Of a stretch of 52,303 bases of DNA, positions 16,455 to 24,571 are shown piece by piece. Origin of the DNA: Casp-Chloro-G3 sp002816715 (GTDB taxonomy: Bacteria; Chloroflexota; Dehalococcoidia; Lucifugimonadales; UBA3495); assembly GCA_027623815.1 (NCBI GenBank), contig JAQBUV010000006.1, positions 1 to 52,303 of the forward strand. The letters are read 5' to 3'. Position numbers and translations under genes: made by a program. How positions within the stretch are numbered: position 1 is the first letter of the stretch; each line of letters starts with the position of its first letter. The notes beneath the pieces were generated by a model. The model searched no databases. It saw nothing but the letters and a program-made list of their open reading frames with translations, and had not been told where the DNA came from.

Positions 16455-17655
16455 CTCTCTCCAATTCCTCCAGCGCCCGGCCCATTATATGGACCGTAAC
16501 GTCTGGAATGGTGATTCTTGGCCCCCCGTCGCCCGCGTAAAACACAATCACCTGATAGCCTTTGCCCTTAATTGCAGCGATTTCCTCAATCAAAGCCGGT
16601 GTCATCAGGGCTGTAACCAGAGCTACGGTGGTGCCAGACCGAAAAGTGCTTCGTTGGGCGCGCAGAACTTCTGGCAGCGTAGCAACGGCGTAGGAACCGG
16701 CCAGGGCCAGCGACTCCAACACCGACCCAATTTGCGTATTTGAACTGCTGGCCGGGACATTGACCCATTTGCCGCTGAAGACCGCCACTGAGTTACTGAC
16801 CAACCCAAAACTATAACTACGTTCGGCGCAGTACTTGGCTACCGAGGCCGCCGCTGTGACCGAGCGCTCAAACAGCCGCCGATTATTACCCTGCCAGGCA
16901 AATTCTCCGGTGGCTGCGTTCAGAGCGATCAATACGTTCAGTGACACCACCGGCTCAAAGACCTTGGTCTGCAATGCCGACCGCCGGGCGGTAGCCTTCC
17001 AGTCAACGTGCTTCATCGGATCGGTGGGATGATAATCCCGAAGGCTGAGGAACCGGCTGGGGTCTTGATACATTGTCCGCGAACCGTGCGCCTTGCCAAA
17101 GGGGTGTTCGGCAGGAAATATCAACTGCTGTAGCTCAACAACTCTGGGGTACACCAAAATATGCTCCAGTTCCGGCAGTCGAGCTTCAGCGGCGGTAAAC
17201 CCAAAAATATCACCACTGCGCAAACGCACCGGCCCAATGCGATGATAGCCCCGAGCGTTGCAGCGCAGGCTGTACTTCCAGGAGACTTTTTGATACGGCA
17301 ACAATGATGTGGTGATTCGGTGTTCTTTAGAAGTGTCGGCGGCGGAGCCTCGCAGGCTGGCTCCCGGCAAATCCAGACCAGCCGGAAAGGTATCCTGCAT
17401 ATCCACCCAGATCAGGGGAAGTATTTTCTCGTTGGTGAGGGTTACCGTGTATTCGACCACATCACCGATGAAGGCACGTCCTTGGGAGATGGTCCGGCTA
17501 TGGCTCACATCCCGGAAGGCCTGACGATCCCAGAATTTGGTCAGCAACCAGACGATGATTACCAACGACCCGACGACAATCAACAACCCCTGACTGGTCA
17601 GCAATCCGACCAGGACTACAATAGCGCTGACCAGGAGCCAGAGGTCGTTAAGCAT
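16432..17655 (-). CDS. DUF58 domain-containing membrane protein
   Basis: 407 residues. Two N-terminal hydrophobic helices (about 5-40) are followed by a beta-rich domain and the DUF58 signature RDYHPTDPMKHVDWKATARRSAL (about residues 205-227). The last part resembles a von Willebrand A fold without an obvious full MIDAS. DUF58 proteins are partners of MoxR ATPases. It starts 14 nt downstream of the MoxR stop and overlaps the next gene, giving a MoxR-DUF58-DUF4129 operon. The precise function of the family is not established. Confidence 0.88.
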   Translation of the reverse strand: MLNDLWLLVSAIVVLVGLLTSQGLLIVVGSLVIIVWLLTKFWDRQAFRDVSHSRTISQGRAFIGDVVEYTVTLTNEKILPLIWVDMQDTFPAGLDLPGASLRGSAADTSKEHRITTSLLPYQKVSWKYSLRCNARGYHRIGPVRLRSGDIFGFTAAEARLPELEHILVYPRVVELQQLIFPAEHPFGKAHGSRTMYQDPSRFLSLRDYHPTDPMKHVDWKATARRSALQTKVFEPVVSLNVLIALNAATGEFAWQGNNRRLFERSVTAAASVAKYCAERSYSFGLVSNSVAVFSGKWVNVPASSSNTQIGSVLESLALAGSYAVATLPEVLRAQRSTFRSGTTVALVTALMTPALIEEIAAIKGKGYQVIVFYAGDGGPRITIPDVTVHIMGRALEELERDEQVLAD

Positions 17656-17669
17656 ACTTACCCGGCAGG

Positions 17670-18623
17670 CTAAACGGGCACTTCTAACTGGTTGAGAATT
17701 TCACCAATTATGGAATCAGGGGTGCGCTCCCGCAGGCGGGCTTGGGAATGGAGAATCACCCGATGGGACAGGGTAAACGGGGCGAGGGCTTTGATTTCGT
17801 CGGGAGTTACATATCCGCGGCCTCGAATCGCCGACAGCGCCTGAGCGCACCGATAAAGGCCCATACTGGCGCGGGGACTGGCCCCCAACTCTACTTCAGG
17901 ATGTTTTCGCGTGGCCTGAACTATCCGAATCAAATAAGTGCGCAAGACCGGGTCAACGTATACCTTTTGCACCGCATTCTGAAACTCGACGACTTCTTGT
18001 GCGCCAGAGACCGCCTTCAGGTCAGCCAGGGGGTCGGCCCCCTCAAACCGTACCAGCATCTCCTCTTCTTCGGCTTCGTTCGGGTAGCCCAGCCGAAGCC
18101 GAATCAGGAATCGGTCAAGCTGGGCTTCCGGCAATGGGAAAGTGCCTTCCAACTCAATGGGGTTTTGGGTGGCTATTACCATGAAGGGGGCTGGCAAGGG
18201 GAAGGTAGTTTCGTCAATGGTGACCTGATGCTCGGCCATCGCTTCCAGCAGCGCCGATTGGGTTCGCGGGGTCGCCCGGTTAATCTCGTCGGCCAGCACC
18301 ACCTGAGCCATGATGGGACCCGCCCGAAATTCGAACTCGCTGCTCTTTTGATTATAGTAGTGAATTCCCGTGATATCGGAAGGCATCAAGTCAGGAGTGC
18401 ATTGGATTCGCTTGAAAATACAGCCCAGGGAGCTGGCTAATGAGCGTGCCAGGGTTGTCTTGCCAATGCCGGGGACATCTTCAATTAGCACGTGACCGCC
18501 GCTGAAAACAGCGGCCAGCAACAGTTCGACCACGTCGTCTTTACCCACCAGCACCCGACCAATATTGGCCTTGATGGTGGCGGCGGCCTGCGCTACCCGT
18601 TCTATTCCATCAGAATTCTGCAA
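17670..18623 (-). CDS. MoxR-family AAA+ ATPase
   Basis: 317 residues. Walker A is VLIEDVPGIGKTTLARSLA (about residues 36-54). Walker B is VVLADEINRATPRTQSALLEAM with sensor 1 in VIATQNPIELEGTFPLPEAQLDRF. Sensor 2/lid is ELGASPRASMGLYRCAQALSAIRGRGYVTPDEI. MoxR proteins act as chaperones or assembly factors for neighbouring vWA/DUF58 proteins. The predicted start is a TTG without a strong ribosome-binding site. It lies 18 nt after the nucleotidyltransferase stop codon and opens the MoxR-DUF58-DUF4129 set. Confidence 0.93.
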   Translation of the reverse strand: MQNSDGIERVAQAAATIKANIGRVLVGKDDVVELLLAAVFSGGHVLIEDVPGIGKTTLARSLASSLGCIFKRIQCTPDLMPSDITGIHYYNQKSSEFEFRAGPIMAQVVLADEINRATPRTQSALLEAMAEHQVTIDETTFPLPAPFMVIATQNPIELEGTFPLPEAQLDRFLIRLRLGYPNEAEEEEMLVRFEGADPLADLKAVSGAQEVVEFQNAVQKVYVDPVLRTYLIRIVQATRKHPEVELGASPRASMGLYRCAQALSAIRGRGYVTPDEIKALAPFTLSHRVILHSQARLRERTPDSIIGEILNQLEVPV

Positions 18624-18641
18624 AATTCAGCCAGCGGCACG

Positions 18642-19346
18642 CTAAGCGGCGCCGCCCATATATTCCTCAGCTTCTCTAAGGTCTTTGAACGAGTCCACGC
18701 TACGCCAGAAGAACCTGGATTTCAGGGCGGAAATCTGGCCCGCCTGAGCCAATCTGGGGAAGGTCTCGACCTCGTGGTCGCCCAAATCAGGAAGCTCCGC
18801 CGCAATGCTCCGGTTAAACACGTAGATGCCCGCGTTAATCCAATAGGGCAACTCCACCTTCTCCCGGAAGCCGGTTACGCCATCACTGTCGTTGGTATCC
18901 ACCAGCCCGTAAGGACTGATCATAGGTACCACCATAATAGTCGCCAGATGAGCCGGGTTGCTGGTCTTGCTTCTCTGGTAGGTTTCCAGCACCGCTCCAG
19001 GAGGTTGCGCAGTGATGATGTCCCCGTTGAGCACCAGCACCGAGTCTTCATCCTCTGGCACTTGAGAGAACCCCTGTTTGATAGCGCCGCCGCGACCCAG
19101 CGGAGAGTCCTCTACGCTGTAATGGGCGCGGATACCAAAATCCGACCCGTCACCAAAATAGTCCTTGATAGTCTGCCAGCGGTAGCCAACCAGAAAAACC
19201 ACATCAGTAACCCCCGCCGGTCTGAGCCACTCAATTTGATGCAACAGAATGGGCTTTTCGCGCACCGGCACCATCGGCTTGGGGATCGAATCGGTCAGGG
19301 GTCGGAGCCTTTCCCCCATTCCGCCGGCTAGAATCAGGGCGTACAT
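18642..19346 (-). CDS. Sugar-phosphate nucleotidyltransferase
   Basis: 234 residues of the nucleotidyltransferase family (mannose-1-phosphate guanylyltransferase-like). The N-terminal signature LAGGMGERLRPLTDSIPKPMVPV binds the NTP. VLNGDI is the metal-binding site and the C-terminal part has FWRSVDSFKDLREAEEYM. It lacks the left-handed beta helix of the longer forms, like the short enzymes that make GDP-mannose or GDP-heptose. If it makes GDP-mannose it could feed the PimA-like enzyme encoded upstream; that link is an inference. Base and sugar specificity cannot be read from the sequence. Confidence 0.85.
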   Translation of the reverse strand: MYALILAGGMGERLRPLTDSIPKPMVPVREKPILLHQIEWLRPAGVTDVVFLVGYRWQTIKDYFGDGSDFGIRAHYSVEDSPLGRGGAIKQGFSQVPEDEDSVLVLNGDIITAQPPGAVLETYQRSKTSNPAHLATIMVVPMISPYGLVDTNDSDGVTGFREKVELPYWINAGIYVFNRSIAAELPDLGDHEVETFPRLAQAGQISALKSRFFWRSVDSFKDLREAEEYMGGAA

Positions 19347-19469
19347 GCGTTAGACCTTCCGCTAAATGTTCTTCGCCTACTGCCCCAGGCTGAAGCATAC
19401 TATAACTGGCGGGAACATGGCGGTCAACGGCGCAAGGGTTGAGCCTCCAGGCAAACCTGAAGGGCCAAG

Positions 19470-19543
19470 TGGCTGCCCGGCCTGGGTTCGAACCAGGGCC
19501 CACAGCTTCAAAGACTGCTGTGCTACCGCTACACCACCGGGCA
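19470..19543 (-). tRNA. tRNA-Gln (anticodon TTG)
   Basis: The minus strand folds into a complete cloverleaf. The acceptor TGCCCGG (from 19543) pairs with CCGGGCA. The D arm is GTGTAGCGGTAGCAC. The anticodon arm is GCAGT-CTTTGAA-GCTGT with TTG at positions 34-36, and the T arm is CCTGG-TTCGAAC-CCAGG. Discriminator G is followed by an encoded CCA (19472-19470). Confidence 0.95.
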
Positions 19544-19594
19544 TTGTGGGGAACGAGACACCCTGAAGAATCTCGGGCATCTCAACGTACTATT

Positions 19595-19623
19595 ATTCTG
19601 ACCGCCCGCCTTCACGCCGTCAA
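19595..19623 (-). promoter_or_regulatory. Predicted promoter of tRNA-Gln
   Basis: On the minus strand TTGACG (19623-19618), a 17-nt spacer, then CAGAAT (19600-19595), about 50 nt upstream of the tRNA 5' end. Confidence 0.55.
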
Positions 19624-19728
19624 GGGGCACAAGCAAAGCTCCAATGCTATAATTGCCCGACCTAGTTCTTTCAAGTAAGCGAATAACTCAGTCCACCGCA
19701 AGGTGTTAACCGACAGGATGTTCAGGTA

Positions 19729-20502
19729 ATGAGAAAGCTACGAATCTCTCTTCTGCACTTGGCCCCAGTTTTGGGTGACGTTGATGGCAACCGCAAGCTG
19801 GTAGAATCGGCCCTGGCCGTAGCTGCCGAGCAAGGCGCTGACTGGGTGGTCACCCCTGAGCTTTGTATCACCGGCTACCTGTTCGCAGACAAAATTGGGA
19901 CGGACTGGATTCTGCCCCAGCCCGACCCCTGGATGAAAGATCTTTGCCAGCAGGTCAAGCAGTCGCCCATGACCGTGTTCCTGTCCCATCCGGATCGCAA
20001 CCCCCAGACCCAGGAACTATACAATACAATATTTGTGATCGACCCCACCGGCACAATTATCGGTCAACACAGTAAGATCAAGACGCTGCGCGGGCCAGAA
20101 GCTTGGTCCAGTCCCGGCACCGAGTGTATCCCGGTCAACTGCAATGGGATCGATGTGGGAATACTGGTTTGTGCCGACAGCTACAAGAATGATGTGCCCC
20201 AATTGTTGAAAGACCAGGGAGCAGACATTCTGGTTTCTCCCGCTTCATGGGGACCAGGCGGCTGCGGCCCGGACGGCGAGTGGGAACAACGCACCCTGGA
20301 CACCGGTCTGCCCATCATTGTCTGCAACCGTTCCGGAGTAGAGAGGGATGACCTGGACTTTCGTGAGGCTGAAAGTGTGGTAGCTCGAAACGGGGAGCGC
20401 CTGCTGACCGCTACATCAGCGAGTTCGGTAGTACTGACCTTCGACTGGGACTTGGACAACATGACCACCATGTCCCAAGATTTCGAGCGAATCTATCTGT
20501 GA
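19729..20502 (+). CDS. Carbon-nitrogen hydrolase (nitrilase superfamily)
   Basis: 257 residues with the Glu-Lys-Cys catalytic triad of the nitrilase fold: Glu in VVTPELCITGY (about residue 44), Lys in GQHSKIKTLRG (about 118), Cys in GILVCADSYKND (about 148). The remaining landmarks (LVSPASWGPGGCG and IIVCNRSG) also fit amidases of the superfamily. The usual length is 260-300. The substrate is unknown: candidates include omega-amidase or other amide hydrolysis. It is transcribed alone and ends 12 nt from the convergent ruvX. Confidence 0.85.
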   Translation: MRKLRISLLHLAPVLGDVDGNRKLVESALAVAAEQGADWVVTPELCITGYLFADKIGTDWILPQPDPWMKDLCQQVKQSPMTVFLSHPDRNPQTQELYNTIFVIDPTGTIIGQHSKIKTLRGPEAWSSPGTECIPVNCNGIDVGILVCADSYKNDVPQLLKDQGADILVSPASWGPGGCGPDGEWEQRTLDTGLPIIVCNRSGVERDDLDFREAESVVARNGERLLTATSASSVVLTFDWDLDNMTTMSQDFERIYL

Positions 20503-20514
20503 TTGAGACAGCCG

Positions 20515-20919
20515 CTAACGGCTAACTTCGTCCAAAAACCGCTGTAGAATCAACACAGCTGCCGCTGAGTCCACCGCACCCCGATTCCGGGACGGTTCAT
20601 GTCCAGCTTCCTTCAGCAAGCCTTCCGCCTCAAAAGTAGTGAAAGTTTCATCAATCGTGAAGACCGGTATGCTAGTGCGTTTCCGCAGGGCGCGAATAAA
20701 TCCCTGGGCCCGCTTCGCTTGTACCCCCACTTCGCCAGCCAGGGTATAGGGCAAGCCAACGACAATTCCTTCAATCTGCCGCTCCTCCGCCATCTCCAGG
20801 ACTCGCTCCAAGTCCTGCTTGAGCTTGACCCGGTTGAGGTGTCCCGCTGGTAGGACCAGTATGCTGACACCGTGACTTACCGACACACCAATGCGACGTT
20901 CCCCCAAGTCCAAGCCCAT
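20515..20919 (-). CDS. ruvX: YqgF/RuvX-type RNase H-fold nuclease
   Basis: 134 residues, the normal length. MGLDLGERRIGVSVSHG carries the first catalytic aspartate, followed by IVVGLPYTLAGEVGVQA, PVFTIDETFTTFEAEG and NRGAVDSAAAVLILQRFLDE near the end. The family processes the 5' end of 16S rRNA precursor. The start is a little unusual because most homologues have 2-4 residues before GLDLG. The codons upstream (KRL) contain no ATG, GTG or TTG, so the ATG is kept. It lies 29 nt after alaS, a common pairing. Confidence 0.9.
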   Translation of the reverse strand: MGLDLGERRIGVSVSHGVSILVLPAGHLNRVKLKQDLERVLEMAEERQIEGIVVGLPYTLAGEVGVQAKRAQGFIRALRKRTSIPVFTIDETFTTFEAEGLLKEAGHEPSRNRGAVDSAAAVLILQRFLDEVSR

Positions 20920-20948
20920 CAGGCGCTTGGCATGTCGATCAAAGCGAT

Positions 20949-23897
20949 TCAGGGCGCCGACCCCCTCCTCACCAACTCTGGCACTCCCTGCAACGCTTCA
21001 TCCAGCTTATTGGCGTTGCGCCCGCCAGCCTGGGCCATCTCGGCCTGACCGCCGCCACCGCCGCCGACCACCTTGGCCGTATCCCGCGCGATGTTTCCAG
21101 CGTGCAAGCCTTTGGCTACCAGGTCAGGCGTCACCATAGTAACAAAAACGGGACTGCCGTTGACCACCGCGCCCAAGGCTATGACCACGCTGGGCAACTT
21201 GGCCTTGAGGAAATCACCCATCTCGCGCATACCTTCCGCGCTGGTAGCCGAAGTTCGTCCGCTGACCACCTTCACACCGTTGATGTCCATGACCTTGCTG
21301 AGCAATTCCTCGGCCTCGGTACGCAGTGTGCCCCGCTCCAGAGCGGCCAAGCGTCGCCTGAGCACTTCGGTGTCTTGCAGGAAACTGTCCAATCTAGCCT
21401 CTAGATCAACCACCGGCGTTTGCAGTTTATGAGACAGCGACTCCAGTTTGGCCGACTGCTCCACGAACAATTGCTCGGCGGCCCGTCCGGTGAGGGCCTC
21501 GATACGCCGCATTCCGCCGCCGATGCTGGATTCGCCAAGCACGAACAGCGTGCCGACCTGCCCGGTGGCTCCGACGTGGGTGCCGCCGCAGACCTCGACG
21601 CTGAAGGGTTCGCCGTCGGCCATGGTGACCACCCGGACGACATCGCCGTAGCGGTCGCCAAAGAAGGCCAAGGCCCCCTGCCGCACCGCCTCAGCGTAAG
21701 AAGTTTCGTGGGTGGCGACTCCCAGGTTCTCGCGCACTTTCTCGTTGGCCAAGCTCTGCACCGAAAGCTGCTCGTCATGAGACAGCGCGCTAACATGGCT
21801 AAAGTCGAAGCGCAGACGGTCGGGCGCGACCATTGACCCGGCCTGCCGCACGTGGGGGCCAAGCACCGAGCGCAGAGCGGCGTGCAACAGGTGGGTGCCA
21901 CTGTGATTGCGGGCGGCATCCATCCGGCGGCTCCGGTCTACCTGGGCGCTGACGGCATCGCCTAATGAAATGTCGCCCCGTTCGACCACGCCCTGATGCA
22001 CCACCAGACCGGCCACCGGGCTGTGGGTGTCCCCAACCCGCACGACACCGTTGGGGCCGGTGATTATGCCCTGGTCGCCCACCTGACCGCCGTTTTCGGC
22101 GTAGAAAGGGGTTTCCCGCAGCACAATTTCCACTTGCTGGCCCTGGGTGGCGTGGCCCACCGGCGAGTTGTCCGATAAAATGGCGGCAATCACCGTGTCT
22201 TGCTCCAACTGCTGATAGCCGACGAAATGGCTTCGCTCCACGCCCAGGTTCTCGTAGGCAGTGAGAATCTCCATGCCTCCGCTGAAAGCCTGGGCCGAAC
22301 GCGCCCGCTGTCGCTGGGCCTCCATCTCCCGCTCAAAGCCCTCCATATCCACATCCAGGCCGTGTTCGCGGGCAATCTCGGCGGTTAGCTCCGGGGGGAA
22401 GCCGTAGGTGTCGGAGAGCGAGAAAACTTCCTCGCTTGAAAGCTGCTCTCCCCATGTACTAAGCAATTTGAGTTGCTCTTCTGGGTCAGAACCTTCGTAT
22501 CCCAACAGTGCTTGAAAAGCCTCATAGGTAAGGCTCGAGGCCAACTCCGCCGCCTTTTCCTGACCGATTTGCTCCGCAGGGTCAGAATCGGAGTGGAACC
22601 CTAGGAACCCATGCTGTTCGAGAACAGCTGCTGCATTGTCTGGAACGGGCGTAAACTGACGAGCAAAATCAATAACTTGGTTTATGGCTCCTCGATGGGC
22701 TAATCGGTAGTTAATCATCCCATTTAGTATTGCTAAGCCACGCTCGTACGTCTGCCCAAACCGGTCCTCCTCCAGACCAATGACGCGGATGATAAAGGCC
22801 TGGTTTTCCAGAAGCTCCCGGTAGGTCTGCTGGAACCGCTCCAGCGCAACCTCGGCCACTTGAGTCAAAAAGACCTGCTCCAGTCCCAACCTGCGCCCGT
22901 AGCGAATGGCCCGGCGGATGATGCGCCGCAGGACGTAGCCCCGGCCAGCGTTGCCGGGGACCACGCCATCGCTAATCAGGAAGCAGGCGGCGCGGGCGTG
23001 CTCGGCCACCACCCGGATGGCGTAGTCTGTTTCACGGTCGCTGCCGTAGGTCTTACCAGTAAGATCGCAGACTCGCTGGACAATGGGCGCGAACAGGTCA
23101 GTCTCGTAGACGTTGGGCTTCCCCTGTAATACAGCGGCGGCCCGCTCCAGACCCATGCCGGTATCCACGCTGGGCGCGGGCAATGGCGTGCGGTTGTGCT
23201 GGGTGTCCTGATAAAACTGCATGAACACCAGGTTCCACAGTTCGACAAACCGTTCGCAGTCACAGTTGGGGTGACAACCAGGCACCGGTTGAGCATCGGC
23301 CCCGTCCCGCTCTTGCCGGAACAGCGCGGTCAATTCATCGGGAGGAACCATTTCCCCGCAGCCCTTTTCGGCCCCACCATCATAGTGAAGCTCAGAGCAC
23401 GGCCCGGTGGGGCCTTCATTGCCCGCTGGCCCCCACCAATTATCTTTGTCGCCGTAGCGGTAGATACGCTCAGCCGGCACGCCAATTTGTTCATGCCAAA
23501 TCTGGTAGGCTTCATCGTCGTCCAGGTGAATGGTCACATAGATGCGTTCCGGCTCCAGCTTGAATAGCTGGGTTACCAGTTCCCAGGCGAAAGACACTGC
23601 GTCTTGCTTGAAGTAGTCGCCGATGCTGAAGTTGCCCAGCATCTCAAAGAAAGTCAGGTGCTTGTGGTCGCCCACCTCGTCAATGTCGGTGGTGCGAAAG
23701 CTTTTCTGGTGGCTGGTCAGCCGCCGGGAGGGCGGCGTTTGCTCTCCCATAAAGAAGGGCTTAAAGGGTACCATGCCCGCGCTGGTGAACAGCAAGGTGG
23801 GGTCGCCCGCCGGAATCAGCGAGGCGCTGGGCATGTGCAGGTGGCCTTTGCCCTCAAAGAATTGGATAAAGGCGCTTCGTATCTGGTCTCCGTACAT
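20949..23897 (-). CDS. alaS: Alanyl-tRNA synthetase with an internal insertion
   Basis: 982 residues, about 100 more than the usual 875-880. The class II catalytic core starts IRSAFIQFFEGKGHLHMPSASL with FFEMLGNFSIGDYF. Then come the tRNA-binding region with YVLRRIIRRAIRYGRRLG, the editing domain with HSGTHLLHAAL and CGGTHVGATGQVG (zinc ligands), and the C-Ala domain with the GGGGGG region near the end. Between ERGLAIL (about residue 391) and EEVFSLSDTYGFP (about 490) there are about 80 extra residues that look more AT-rich in their codons (22440-22721). The start lies 5 nt from a divergent TTG. Confidence 0.95.
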   Translation of the reverse strand: MYGDQIRSAFIQFFEGKGHLHMPSASLIPAGDPTLLFTSAGMVPFKPFFMGEQTPPSRRLTSHQKSFRTTDIDEVGDHKHLTFFEMLGNFSIGDYFKQDAVSFAWELVTQLFKLEPERIYVTIHLDDDEAYQIWHEQIGVPAERIYRYGDKDNWWGPAGNEGPTGPCSELHYDGGAEKGCGEMVPPDELTALFRQERDGADAQPVPGCHPNCDCERFVELWNLVFMQFYQDTQHNRTPLPAPSVDTGMGLERAAAVLQGKPNVYETDLFAPIVQRVCDLTGKTYGSDRETDYAIRVVAEHARAACFLISDGVVPGNAGRGYVLRRIIRRAIRYGRRLGLEQVFLTQVAEVALERFQQTYRELLENQAFIIRVIGLEEDRFGQTYERGLAILNGMINYRLAHRGAINQVIDFARQFTPVPDNAAAVLEQHGFLGFHSDSDPAEQIGQEKAAELASSLTYEAFQALLGYEGSDPEEQLKLLSTWGEQLSSEEVFSLSDTYGFPPELTAEIAREHGLDVDMEGFEREMEAQRQRARSAQAFSGGMEILTAYENLGVERSHFVGYQQLEQDTVIAAILSDNSPVGHATQGQQVEIVLRETPFYAENGGQVGDQGIITGPNGVVRVGDTHSPVAGLVVHQGVVERGDISLGDAVSAQVDRSRRMDAARNHSGTHLLHAALRSVLGPHVRQAGSMVAPDRLRFDFSHVSALSHDEQLSVQSLANEKVRENLGVATHETSYAEAVRQGALAFFGDRYGDVVRVVTMADGEPFSVEVCGGTHVGATGQVGTLFVLGESSIGGGMRRIEALTGRAAEQLFVEQSAKLESLSHKLQTPVVDLEARLDSFLQDTEVLRRRLAALERGTLRTEAEELLSKVMDINGVKVVSGRTSATSAEGMREMGDFLKAKLPSVVIALGAVVNGSPVFVTMVTPDLVAKGLHAGNIARDTAKVVGGGGGGQAEMAQAGGRNANKLDEALQGVPELVRRGSAP

Positions 23898-23902
23898 TAA
23901 AA

Positions 23903-24124
23903 TTGATCCATAGATTCAAAGTGTCGAATTGCGAACGTCAGGTGGCATTGTATGTCACCAAGAAAGGGAGCGTCAATCTGACTATAGCCGATGATTTCCC
24001 AGGGTTTGCTCTACATGAGGAAGAGGCTGGTCTTTGGCGTCCCGACAGCCATATCTGCCGTCTCAGGTTCGGCAGCGATTCGCCCAAGTCCAATCAATTA
24101 TCCCTATTTGAAAGCTCAATTTAA
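23903..24124 (+). CDS. Small hypothetical protein ending in a clamp-binding-like QLSLF motif
   Basis: A 73-codon frame starting at a TTG at 23903; a GTG at 23921 is an alternative. No good ribosome-binding site is visible. It starts 5 nt from the divergent alaS start. The protein is polar with no transmembrane segment. Its C-terminus reads SNQLSLFESSI, and QLSLF fits the beta-sliding-clamp binding consensus QL(S/D)LF seen at the ends of DNA-repair and replication proteins. The SWIM protein gene follows 75 nt later on the same strand. Coding status is uncertain; the frame could also be chance. Confidence 0.4.
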   Translation: MIHRFKVSNCERQVALYVTKKGSVNLTIADDFPGFALHEEEAGLWRPDSHICRLRFGSDSPKSNQLSLFESSI

Positions 24125-24199
24125 GCCAGAGCATAAGTCTTGACCTTAGTGCTCCGACTCCGTACAATCCTTCTTAACTGGTGGATCCTAGGAGGTGTG

Positions 24200-24442
24200 A
24201 TGAACTCTAGCTTCATTGGGAAAGTCGATAAAGCAAGGAGATACGCCGAAGAAAAGGAAAGGGTTAGCATAACCACTTTCAAAGCCAACTTCCACGGCAA
24301 CCACGGCTCCTACGAGGTTACTTTTAACGCTGGCGATTGGGATTGTCAGTGTCATTTTTTTGTCGGCCACCAAGCTTGCAGCCACACCATGGCGCTGCAA
24401 CGCATTTTGGATGAAGTGCTGGCCCGGGAAGCAACAGCTTAA
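24200..24442 (+). CDS. Small SWIM zinc-finger protein
   Basis: 80 residues from the ATG at 24200, which has an excellent ribosome-binding site (AGGAGGTGTG directly before it); an open frame extends upstream to 24140 but without such a site. The C-terminal half has C49xC51-x8-C60xH62 (CQCHFFVGHQACSHT), the SWIM zinc-finger pattern. SWIM domains bind DNA or proteins and occur in larger helicases and in Rad51-associated Shu2-type proteins. As a stand-alone 80-residue protein its role is unknown. It is followed by a bidirectional terminator. Confidence 0.75.
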   Translation: MNSSFIGKVDKARRYAEEKERVSITTFKANFHGNHGSYEVTFNAGDWDCQCHFFVGHQACSHTMALQRILDEVLAREATA

Positions 24443-24516
24443 AAGTGGATTAGTCCTGTGGTTTCCCTAACCTATGGCGGCTAGCCAATATGCTGGCCTG
24501 GTAATCTGTACGGCAC

Positions 24517-24547
24517 AAAATAGTCGGAGTCTTCCTCCGGCTATTTT
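24517..24547. terminator. Bidirectional intrinsic terminator
   Basis: AAAATAGTCGGAG (24517-24529) pairs with CTCCGGCTATTTT (24535-24547) over a 5-nt loop, with one T:G wobble. The A- and T-runs on either side let it serve both the SWIM gene (plus) and fabF (minus). Confidence 0.8.
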
Positions 24548-24571
24548 CGTTATACCGATGCAATTACTTAG

